Source: Nematopogon swammerdamellus
Taxonomy: Eukaryota; Arthropoda; Insecta; Lepidoptera; Adelidae
Assembly (NCBI GenBank): GCA_946902875.1
Contig: OX336348.1
Span: 13,727,741 to 13,791,740 of the forward strand
Direction: 5' to 3'
Length of the DNA stretch: 64,000 nt
The number at the start of each line of letters is the position of its first letter. Positions within the stretch are counted from its first letter, which is position 1. This document shows, in pieces, positions 56,113-64,000 of this stretch. A program made the position numbers and the translations under genes. The notes beneath the pieces were generated by a model. That model made no database searches and was not told where the DNA came from. It was given only the letters and a program-made list of their open reading frames with translations.

Positions 56113-56830
56113 TCATTGGTACAATTTTGTTTTCCATCACTGGGTAGTGATTTTGAGGTGGACTGCTTGGACGGGGCCGTGGAGAGCTGGAAATTGCGCT
56201 GCCCTGATAAGGTTATGCCGGTCTCGGTGAATTCACAAAAAGTCTGGGATCTCCCCATTGCAAAATCAATGTATGCATCCCTCCTCCACAATTGCTCCGA
56301 CATCTCCCCCGCCCGCAACCTGGCCTCATCCGAGTTGGAATCTGGGGCGTGGTTGAAGGCCTATCCTTCTCCCAGCCTGGGAACTCTTCTCGACGGGCAC
56401 ACACTCAGAGTGTCCATAGGTCTTCACGTCGTCGGTGCTAATTTATGGCATCCCCACGAGTGCGTTTGCTGGTCGTCTCTCCCGCCACACCGGCTTGAAC
56501 CACATATTAAAGAGAGCGCTTGCTTCAGCAGACTTCCCTAGCTTACTGGAGCCACAAGGGATCAGCCGGTCTGTCAGAAAGAGACCCGACGGCTTGACCT
56601 TGGTTCCGTGGCAACAGGGAAAGGCGCTCGTGTGGGACACAACATGCGTCGACACATTAGCACCGACCTACATTCCAATTTCCTCTCGTTCGGCCGGGGC
56701 TGCAGCGACTACAGCCGCCCCCAGCAAGCGGCGTAAAAACGGCTGCGCTGCCGATACCTATGTTTTCGTGACGTTCGCCGTCGTCGTCTCGACGGTGCGT
56801 GGACACCAGAATCAAAAGAGTTCGTCGACA
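56113..56830 (+). pseudogene. Retrotransposon-associated ORF C-terminus, frameshifted
   Basis: One frame reads QKVWDLPIAKSMYASLLHNC...ESGAWLKAYPSPSLG...PHECVC. After a frameshift near 56430 another reads FAGRLSRHTGLNHILKRALA...KRPDGLTLVPWQQGKALVWD and TCVDTLAPTYIPISSRSAGA. This is a widespread animal mobile-element tail, normally one ORF with the reverse transcriptase upstream. Related fragments lie at 38815-39300, 60305-60585 and 27475-27712 on the - strand. It is broken. Confidence 0.72.
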
Positions 56831-56875
56831 AGCTGGGCGATATGCTTGTCGACAAGTCTAGGGACCCACGTGCCA

Positions 56876-57030
56876 AGATATCCAGCAGTGATCCAGCATG
56901 AAGCTCCACACGTTGCTGCCGCTCCTGGCGCTGCAGTTCAGCGCTGCGGCGTACAAATTCCTGGTCATATTTTCGGTACCATCACCCAGTCAGGGCAACC
57001 TTGGCAAAGCCATAGTCACATATGTATATA
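56876..57030 (+). repeat. Broken tandem copy of UGT-2 exon 1
   Basis: atatccagcagtgatccagc and an ATG at 56898 repeat the leader and exon 1 of UGT-2 (57030-57194) with a period of about 150 bp. It reads MKLHTLLPLLALQFSAAAYK and VPSPSQGNLGKAIV, then stops at IQQ where the next copy begins. It has no donor, so it cannot act as a first exon. Confidence 0.85.
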
Positions 57031-57047
57031 TCCAGCAGTGATCCAGC

Positions 57048-57194
57048 ATGAGGCTCCAGACGTTGCTGCCTCTCCTGGCGCTGCTGTCCAGCGCTGCGGC
57101 CTACAAGTTCCTGGTCATCTTTCCGGTGCCATCGCCCAGTCAGGGCATCCTGGGCAAAGCCGTAGTCTCATCGTTGCTTCAAGCTGAACATGAG
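57048..57194 (+). CDS. UGT: UGT-2 exon 1: signal peptide, His-to-Gln site
   Basis: 49 codons: MRLQTLLPLLALLSSAAAYK, then VIFPVPSPSQGILGKAVVSS...AEHE, donor catgag|gtgagt. Gln32 aligns with His29 of UGT-1. The upstream broken duplicate has the same SQG wording, so the change predates that duplication. Confidence 0.87.
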
Positions 57195-60100
57195 GTGAGT
57201 TTTTGTTAATTTGTTACTTGGTTTTCTTGCTCAGTTAGTATATTAAGTTCTTAGTTTTCCGTATCCCGCACGGAAGTCTATTACTTACTAAGCCTACAAC
57301 GTCTGTCTGTCTGTTTGTCCCACTGCTGTATCTTTCGAACCGTAATAGGTAGCCGGTTGAAATTTTTACAGAATATTATGGTGGGCATAACAACAAATAA
57401 TAAAATATAGAAAATGTCAAACATTAAGGGGGTTCCCATACAAAAACTTTTATTTTTTATTTTTATTTTGTGGTGCGGAAACCCATGTGCGCGATTCCGA
57501 CTCGCACTTGGGCGATTATTTTTTCTGTTATTTTCAATAAATTGCCTACTCAGATTAGACTTGTTTTTTTTTGTTTTTTTTTTTTTAACTGACACGGTTG
57601 GCGACGTCACCTGCAACATCCGTGATGTCAGCCCATAACACCGAGGGAAGTAGGCGCCATGTCAGTGCTTCCCTTCATTTCACTGTCCCTAATTTTGACC
57701 ACATAGTGAATTATTTGTATGACATGTGGTATACCGTTGGAAAGGGCATAAACTAGCGAACTTTTTAAAAGAAAATGAAGCTATCAATTGCTGTCAGTTT
57801 TTTTTCATGAATGAAGCAATTAAGATTCTGTCATATTTTTACTCGATCTCGGGACTTTGGGAGGTCATAAGACCTTTTCATGGTATTAACTTCATCAAAT
57901 AATATTTTTTTTAGAACAAGGATACATCGTAAAATTCAAAAAAAAATATTTCTTGCTCATACAATCATAAACAAAAAAGTTACAAGGGTTTAAAGCTGGG
58001 ATTTTGGTAATTTTAAAAAATTTGGAAAATAAATTGTATCTCGATATCACCTGACATGTGCTAAAAGGTATCATTAGTCAAAACGTTGCAAATGACCCCA
58101 CTTACCTACAAAAAACTTTTTCGGTCGATGTGCCGAACAGCCTGTATAATAGCGTAGGTACACCAGTAGCATAGGTACAAAATAAATCACATAAACAAAG
58201 CTTTTCAATATTAATAGCTACGTACATTGTACCAAATAATATACATATCTGAAGGTATTGGGCCGTATTGAGATATCTATGGTCTCGGCAGAGCAGAGTA
58301 TGTGTGGTAGGAGGCTAGCAGGCGAGCAGGCGAGCGAGACGTGCCCTTGCTACCAGCTGTATTTGAGGCATCACTTTCTCCGCTCCTCTATATCGGGACG
58401 GGAGCGCCGAGCCACACACCTCTGTTCGAGTGCGCAAGTCCGGGAATACTTAATTACTGTTATTTAGAGTCGGTTTGATTGAGCAATAAATAATTTTCTA
58501 TACTTTATCGATTTTCTATTTTTATTTTCAGGTTATGTACATAACCCCTTTTCCTGAAAAGTATATGCGCCTGGAAGGGTTACATCAAGTGGATGTCAGC
58601 TTCATGTTGGATGGCATGAAAGCCGGTACGTACTTACTTAAATGATAAAAAAGTATGTAAGAACATTTATTTGGTCAGAATGCAATCCATATGCAGGAGA
58701 CCAAGGATACTCCTGTGAGATACGTGAAGTGTGGCAAGTGTACTCCTGTGAGAGACGCGAAGTGTGACAAAGGTACTCCTGTGAGAGACGCGAAGTGTGA
58801 CAAAGATACTTCTGTGAGATACGCGAAGTGTGACAAAGGTACTCCTGTGGAAACGCGAAGTGTGACAAAGATACTCATGTGAGAAACGCGAAGTGTGGCA
58901 ATGGTACTCCTGTGAGAGACACAAAGTGTGACAAAGATACTTCTGTGAGATACGCGAAGTGTGACAAAGGTACTCCTGTGGAAACGCGTAGTGTGGCAAA
59001 GGTACTCCTGTGAGAGACGCGAAGTGTGACAAAGGTACTCCTGTGAGAGACGCGAAGTGTGGCAAAGGTACTCCTGTGAGAGACGCGAAGTGTGGCAAAG
59101 GTACTCCTGTGAGAGACGCGAAGTGTGACAAAGGTACTCCTGTGAGAGACGCGAAGTGTGACAAAGGTACTCCTGTGAGAGACGCGAAGTGTGGCAAAGG
59201 TACTCCTGTGAGAGACGCGAAGTGTGACAAAGGTACTCCTGTGAGAGACACGAAGTGTGGCAAAGGTACTCCTGTGACATACGGAGTCGCAGCTTCGGTT
59301 TTCACAGGAACCAATTGCGGGAAGGAGAATTACCCTCTGATTGTCTATGGTTCCACTAATCATAGGATTATCTCATTGATACAGAAGAAGATACAATACA
59401 TATCCGGGAGATAATCTTCTTGTCCTTCTTGTTAGATAATTTGTCAGCCTCGATAGCTCAGTGGTGCAGTCAGTCAACTGTCGCTATTGATGGTTAAGCA
59501 ACGCTGGGCGCGGTCAGTATTTGGATGGGTGACCGCTCGACCGTTGGAGGCTGACCGTGGTTCGGATTCCACGTAAAACTGTAGGTCCCTTCCCTTCTTA
59601 CCTTACTAGGTGGTAGGATTCAACCCGCCCGGGTTGGTACCACCGCACTGAATGAAACGTCGGTCGAAACGGCTATGTAAATAGTTTGTGTTTTCCGTCC
59701 AGTTCAGTGTAGCCGGCACGACCGAAGGGAAGCACTGACATGGCACCTAGTTCACCCGGTGTTATGGACTGACATCACGGATGTTGTAGGTTATGTAGCC
59801 AACCGTGTCAGATTCCATAAAAAAAAATCTCAATATTCGCGAAATCAGACGATAATCCAGGTTACCGCAATAATTGGGGTAACATTTCATACATTCTGAA
59901 ATATAGGAGCACCATACCATACGTCAAACGTACATTGAATTTAAACAATACTATGTACTATGAATTCTATGCAATGTCTTATCGTCAACAGCTGTGCCCA
60001 ACTTCTTCGCACTGGGGGAGGAATTTTCGATGAGCAATGCGAAAGAAATGGCGTTAAACTTTACTAAAAACTTAATCAAGAGTGATGCCGTACAAAAGGT

Positions 60101-62227
60101 TCTATTGGACAAGAGCCTCAAATTTGACGCTGTCATATCTCAGTGGTTCTTCTCCGATGTGCATTCTGGGTGAGTATAGAAAAGAATTGTTTAGATTTGC
60201 ACACTCCATACGGAAGTATGTCTTTCTGTCCGTCCGTCCGTCTGATGGCTGTATCTTTGGAACCGTAATAGCTAGCCGGTTGAAATTTTTACTGAATATG
60301 TGTAGCTATATTTTCATAAAATATAAACACGTAATACTAATAACTAAATAATTAAAACTTACCTAACAAATATTAAAATAATTACTATCAAAAGGGCGTT
60401 TTCAAATGTTCCTAGAACACGTTTTGCGGCATTACCCCGCTGGATGGCAAGGCTTACCCTTTGAATGAAGTAGGCCCTTGATTGCGGGACACCAGTTGCG
60501 TCCAGCAGCAGAGGGCCAAGCCTCTTCAAGAAGCTTTTGGCTTCACAGCTCCACGGACCGAGGGTTTCAACCGCTAACGCAATATGTGTTATTATTGCGG
60601 ATATAACAACAAATAATAAAAAAAATAAAAAGTGAATTATTTAGGTCCCCATACAAGAAACGTGTTTTTTCAAGTTTTTTTTTGTGGTGCGGAAACCTCT
60701 GTGCGCGAGTCCGACTCGCACTTGGCCTTTTTTTCACAATGGTACACCTACTTACGGTATACATCCATATCATGCCAGTCAGTCAGTCAGCGTGTAAGCG
60801 TCCACTGCTGGACATACGCCTCTCCAATTTTCCTCCAGTCCTCCCGGCCTTCAGTGGTACGGAACCACTGCTTTCCGGCGACGTACCTACTTGATGTCGT
60901 CGTCCCACCTGGCGGGTGGCCTTCCCACACTCCGTTTTCCTGTCCACGGCCGCCAGTTTGAAACTCTCTATTAAACTGAAAAAAGCTTAAAAAAACACAA
61001 ATAATATTGTTTATTCAGCAGCTGAATAATTAGTAAAACATAGAATGTTATACAGTTTAAAGATAAAATAAAAACAATTATTCAGTATCAAGCTGTATAC
61101 TAGAACTATGTAAACATTATTATTCAGAAGGTGATAATTTATTCAGCAATTAGCTGTTTCAAACGCAATAAAGTTATATGGCTTAGGGAAGCGAATCTGC
61201 GCACGGCGCCATGGCGCAAACCCATAAAACTTTATTGCCCAACCTGACAGGAGGTTTTGATAATACTATAGCTTAGTAATGCTTTAATAATAGCAATAGA
61301 GATTATTGTTATTCAGATAAATGCTGCCGACGACCGAGGCTGTTTTTCAGATTTAAGCCACCTGGAATGCGTAATGCTTAATAACGTTTGTATAATAATC
61401 TTAAGGAGATTGGCTATTAAGCGTAAAGAAGGGAAAGACAGAAATACAGAATTTATTAAGCGTTAAGAATTTTAAGGGTCCGTACTAAACCTAATCCAGC
61501 ATTGGTGTATTCCCAAAACTCTTACACAAACGATATTCATCTTTGAACTGTCAAATGTTCTAAATGTGTACTGATATCTTGCTTACGTGTTACTTGGGAC
61601 TTGCCAATAATTTGTGAAGAAGAGGAAGAACAGTTTTCACTGTTACCATTCTGTTAATTCTCAAGATGGTTTTAGGCTATTATAAATCATAACGCTAGGT
61701 ACATCATGAACTTGGCTTTAAATGACTTCACCGTACACACCTAATGGCCAGAAGAAAAGCACTGACGTGGCATCTCGTTTCCACAGGAACAGGTTGTGAT
61801 GGACGATGTGACGTCAGTCAACTGTCTTAGGTTTCATAAAAACGCTTACCAGTTGAGTGTAGCCGCGGCTACACTCAACTGGTAAGCGTTTTTATGAAAG
61901 TCATGTCAGCGCTTCCCTTCGGTCGTGCCGCGGCACGGGAGGTAAGGGAAGCGCTGACATGGCACCTAGTTCACAAAGGTGTTATGGGCTGACAACACAT
62001 AAAAAAAACTTACAATCCCTCTTCAATTTCAGGTTCTCTCAGATCTTTCAATGTCCACATATTCTATTCAGCTCTGTCGGTATGAACCCTATGATGGAGT
62101 ACTTAGTGGACGAGGTTCAGTCTCCGGGCACCAATCCGTTCGCTTTCACCGGATACACCGCACCCATGACCCTCAAGGAGAGAATTATCAATTCGGCCAT
62201 CGTCATTGGTTTACTAATGTACAATGT
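57048..62227 (+). CDS. UGT: UGT-2: UDP-glycosyltransferase, exons 1-4 in window
   Basis: Gene-level entry. Exons are 57048-57194, 58532-58625, 59992-60169 and 62033-62227, with phases 0, 1, 2, 2 identical to UGT-1. Clear protein similarity in every exon (e.g. FDAVISQWFFSDVHSG vs FDAVIAEWFFSDVYSG) shows tandem duplication. The exons encode a signal peptide and most of the aglycone-binding half. Exons 5-8 are not found by 64000; a large hairpin and helicase debris follow, so the gene either continues beyond the window or is truncated. At the catalytic-His position it has Gln (PSPSQGILG), so normal transferase chemistry is doubtful. Confidence 0.83.
57195..58531. other. UGT-2 intron 1: Rep-E, SINE-A tail, unassigned
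   Basis: 57257-57530 is a Rep-E (+). 57569-57685 is a SINE-A 3' fragment on the - strand. 57690-58160 (cacatagtgaattatttgta ... gtgccgaacagcctgtataat) looks like an arthropod interspersed repeat, class unknown. 58255-58470 is unassigned. The acceptor is tttattttcag. Confidence 0.65.
58532..58625 (+). CDS. UGT: UGT-2 exon 2
   Basis: 31 codons plus 1 nt: VMYITPFPEKYMRLEGLHQV, then DVSFMLDGMKA. The acceptor is ttcag|gtt and the donor gccg|gtacgt. It is intact and aligns with 33585-33675. Confidence 0.86.
58690..59280. repeat. 33-bp minisatellite in UGT-2 intron 2
   Basis: About 18 units of ggtactcctgtgagagacgc followed by gaagtgtgacaaa. The period is 33 bp (11 codons) with variant shorter units. 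As the period is a multiple of three, long frames (e.g. TPVRDAKCGKG) stay open on both strands, but they lack any non-repeat part and are not genes. The array starts 65 bp after exon 2. Confidence 0.94.
59281..59991 (+). repeat. UGT-2 intron 2 end with full SINE-A
   Basis: 59443-59827 is the most complete + strand SINE-A: head gtcagcctcgatagctcagt, 5S-like gttaagcaacgctgggcgcg and gtcagtatttggatgggtga, B box-like ggttcggattcc (59560), body and A-run. The flanking sequence is unassigned. The exon 3 acceptor is atcgtcaacag. Confidence 0.88.
59992..60169 (+). CDS. UGT: UGT-2 exon 3
   Basis: Reads (A)VPNFFALGEEFSMSNAKEMA...KSDAVQKVLLDKSLKFDAVI and SQWFFSDVHSG. The donor is tctgg|gtgagt. It has the same length (178 bp) and phases as UGT-1 exon 3, with no disruption. 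Confidence 0.9.
60170..61831. repeat. UGT-2 intron 3: Rep-E split by retroelement tail, LINE end
   Basis: 60195-60735 is a Rep-E interrupted at 60305-60585 by a - strand retroelement ORF tail (VPQSRAYFIQRVSLAIQRGN). 60774-60960 is a LINE C-terminus on the - strand reading GEAYVQQWTLTR-like sequence near the (CAGT)n. 61170-61245 contains a hairpin scrap related to 9963-10073. The rest is AT-rich and unassigned. Confidence 0.7.
61832..61995. repeat. Two adjacent spacerless palindromes built from SINE-A
   Basis: 61832-61899 is a perfect 68-bp palindrome (arms 34 bp, centre tagccg|cggcta). It is followed by an imperfect one of about 60 bp centred at 61930/61931 (gtgccg|cggcac). Both are made of SINE-A sequence (tgtagccg, gcttcccttcggtcgtgcc, ggcacctagttcac). 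The SINE tail continues to about 61995, 38 bp before UGT-2 exon 4. Confidence 0.9.
62033..62227 (+). CDS. UGT: UGT-2 exon 4
   Basis: Reads (G)FSQIFQCPHILFSSVGMNPM...EYLVDEVQSPGTNPF...MTLKERIINSAIVIGLLMYN and then GT before the donor gtaagt. The intact donor here is the reference used to judge the loss in UGT-1 exon 4. Confidence 0.9.
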
Positions 62228-62304
62228 GTAAGTTGAGGAAACTGTTTTTAGTATCACTTTATTGTTCGTCCGTCCGTCCGTCTGTCTGTCCGTCTGTGAA
62301 GACC

Positions 62305-62632
62305 CTTTTTAGGTTTCCGTATCCCGTACGGAAGCCTATTACTAAGCCTACGCCGTCTGTCTGTCTGTCTGTCTGTCCGTCCGTCCGTCCATCCGTCTGT
62401 CTGTCCGAGGGCTGTATGCCTTGAACCGTAATAGGTAGCCCGTTGTAATTTTCACAGAATATGTGTTATTATGGCGGATATAACAACAAATAATAAAAAA
62501 TAGAAAAAGTAAAAAATTAAAGTGGCTGTAAGTGTATGGGAATACAAGAAACGTGTTTTTTTTTCAATGTTTTTTTTTGTGGTGCGGAAACCTCGGTGCG
62601 CGAGTCCGACTCGCACTTGGCCGGTTTTTTTT
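62305..62632 (+). repeat. Rep-E, complete copy
   Basis: Full block order: ttaggtttccgtatcccgta, (GTCT)n/(GTCC)n, gagggctgtatgccttgaac, aatatgtgttattatggcgg, aacaacaaataataaa, ggtgcggaaacctcggtgcg, cgactcgcacttggccggtt. It lacks the atggcgcgc middle seen in 38090 and 7173, so there are at least two subtypes. Confidence 0.85.
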
Positions 62633-62789
62633 AGATAGGTATAGTTGGGAAGTTGAAATTAATACCAAATACGAAGGTCTACTACGGTCCACTAATGGAA
62701 AAATTTACACCTCTAAAGGTGTAAATTCAAGTTTCTAAGTCAACGCAATCAAAAGGTACGGACAGAATTTTAATTTCTTAATTAATAAA

Positions 62790-63338
62790 AAAAAATTGGT
62801 AAAAAAACTTTTAAGTTAAACGGTTTTATTAAAAATAAAAAACTAGAAAAAAAAAACAGCTGTACAAAAAACTAGAAAATAATAAGGACCCAAGCCTGGG
62901 CCTTCTTAAGATTTTACGTCTGGGTAAGAAATCGTGCAATACTAGCGTGCTGTCTTCTCATGTCGGATGCCAAAGGGCACATTGTGTCGCTGCGTCAGCG
63001 GAATAAGTAATAAATTGAGACTTTTAACAGACTAATATAAAAACGTGGGACGCATGTTATTTATTACGCATATTATACGCCCCACGTTTTTATATTAGTC
63101 TGTTAAAAGTCTCAATTTATTACTTATTCCGCTGATGCAGCGACACAATGTGCCCTTTGGCATCCGACATGAGAAGACAGCACGCTAGTATTGCACGATT
63201 TCTTACCCAGACGTAAAATCTTAAGAAGGCCCAGGCTTGGGTCCTTATTATTTTCTAGTTTTTTGTACAGCTGTTTTTTTTTTTAGTTTTTTATTTTTAA
63301 TAAAACCGTTTAACTTAAAAGTTTTTTTACCAATTTTT
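62790..63338. repeat. 550-bp hairpin, arms of about 260 bp
   Basis: 62790-63049 and 63080-63338 are near-perfect inverted repeats around a 30-bp loop (acgcatgttatttattacgc...). The arms contain aagcctgggccttcttaaga, gatgccaaagggcacattgt and poly-A/T outer ends. No ORF is present. It is a foldback element or palindromic duplication directly next to the helicase remnant. Confidence 0.9.
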
Positions 63339-63842
63339 TTATTTACTCGTTTTTAGTTTGATTTTTAGCTCGTATCATTCATTACGTAAACTCGTCATCC
63401 TTTCCAACTCTCTCATTGCATCTTTGTTACTCGGTTTCTTACCTGTCAATTACTCACAATCAAGCTCCTCAATACATAACCCTTCTAAAGACTTTACGCG
63501 ACTCAATGCAATATACGCTTGACCCTCCTCAAATAGTCTGGAGCCCAAATACACGACAGCACGGTCAACAGTACTGCCCTGCATTTTATGGACAGTGGAG
63601 GCCCATGACAAAATTATCGGTAACATCCGTCTCTCAGCTGTTCCATAATTAAACTTTGCTGGAAACTGTATGGCTTTAGGATGGATAAGGTGTCCGCCGT
63701 CTCTTTTAAAATCAATTTGAACAGATGGTATGTCTGTTTCATACTTTTGCGTTCGGCAAGTATGGGACACTCGTCCAAACAAACCAAATGAGCCCAACCT
63801 CGAGGGGGTTACTAGTAACGGTTGAAGAGTTCCACTGTACAC
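63339..63842 (-). pseudogene. PIF1-like helicase C-terminus, mobile-element type
   Basis: The - strand frame reads [20 protein letters not shown] (helicase motif V region), [12 protein letters not shown], then [20 protein letters not shown] (motif VI with the Arg finger), a stop after DCE, and continues LTGKKPSNKDAMRELERM. The ending matches PIF1-like helicases carried by Helitron-related elements. A premature stop at about 63450 and loss of the N-terminal motifs (Walker A/B are not seen) make it a remnant. Confidence 0.75.
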
Positions 63843-64000
63843 CTCCTGCCTCCATCATCAGACCCTCGTCACCAAGTGTATTGGTTAGAAGTATGGGACA
63901 CTCGTCCAAACCAACCAAATGAGCCCAAACTCGAGGGGGTTACTAGTAACGGTTGAAGAGTTCCACTGTACACCTCCTGACTCCATCATCAGACCCTCGT
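63759..64000. repeat. 131-bp tandem duplication at the window edge
   Basis: agtatgggacactcgtccaa starts at 63759 and 63890, and the copies run to the window end with few differences. The array may continue beyond 64000. The first copy overlaps the 5' (upstream) part of the helicase frame, which it interrupts with stops. Confidence 0.85.

Noticed and set aside
58667..59414. Repeat protein of the type HFASLTGVPL or RDAKCGKGTP on either strand
   Set aside because: A 33-bp minisatellite within the UGT-2 intron; both strands are open for arithmetic reasons.

Overview
This is a eukaryotic, insect window, almost certainly from a moth or butterfly. The evidence is a dense lepidopteran-style repeat load: tRNA-headed SINEs, a microsatellite-associated interspersed repeat with (GTCT)n/(GTCC)n cores, RTE-like retrotransposon tails and mariner remnants. 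In addition, split genes with clean GT-AG introns encode an arthropod Single-minded protein and insect UDP-glycosyltransferases (UGTs). There are no operons, CRISPR arrays or prokaryotic genes. All protein-coding host genes recognised lie on the + strand.

Layout. (1) About 4.28-21.9 kb holds the 3' half of single-minded (sim), a bHLH-PAS transcription factor. Four coding exons (4282-4466, 19317-19423, 20329-20476, 21196-21892) encode the inter-PAS linker, PAS-B and an Asn-rich C-terminus; the bHLH and PAS-A exons must lie upstream of the window. The first of these exons is followed by two further in-frame, donor-bearing copies of itself (period 162 bp). The last exon is followed by three 250-bp copies of its own 3' end. 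The 14.8-kb intron is filled with repeats, including a 3.1-kb foldback transposon (14478-17616) with 36-bp terminal inverted repeats (TIRs), a 7-bp target-site duplication (TSD) and two opposed arrays of a 10-bp repeat. (2) About 22.5-32.5 kb is a repeat-rich intergenic stretch. (3) 32607-52002 is a UGT gene (UGT-1) with eight recognisable exons, from signal peptide to C-terminal membrane anchor. Exon 5 has been amplified into nine tandem copies, exon 4 has lost its expected 5' splice site at a repeat insertion, and a 30-bp minisatellite abuts the exon 8 acceptor. (4) 52.2-56.8 kb is a transposon graveyard: a mariner split by a miniature LTR element, a tRNA-like pseudogene and a decayed retrotransposon ORF tail. 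(5) 57048-62227 and beyond is a second, paralogous UGT (UGT-2), of which exons 1-4 are present; the rest is beyond the window or lost. (6) 62.8 kb to the end holds a 550-bp hairpin and a broken PIF1-like helicase ORF of mobile-element type on the - strand.

How the genes work. Sim-family proteins dimerise with Tango/ARNT through the PAS domains and control midline development. UGTs are ER-membrane, lumen-facing enzymes that conjugate sugars to small lipophiles such as plant toxins, pigments and hormones. The two UGTs are a head-to-tail tandem pair with identical intron phases. Nothing in the sequence links them functionally to sim.

The strongest theme is local tandem amplification of exon fragments: sim exon 1 of the window, the sim last exon, UGT-1 exon 5, the start of UGT-1 exon 8, and UGT-2 exon 1. 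It occurs together with spacerless palindromes and nested inverted repeats that look like template-switch products. All exon boundaries come from reading frame, splice consensus and the UGT-1/UGT-2 comparison, not from transcripts.
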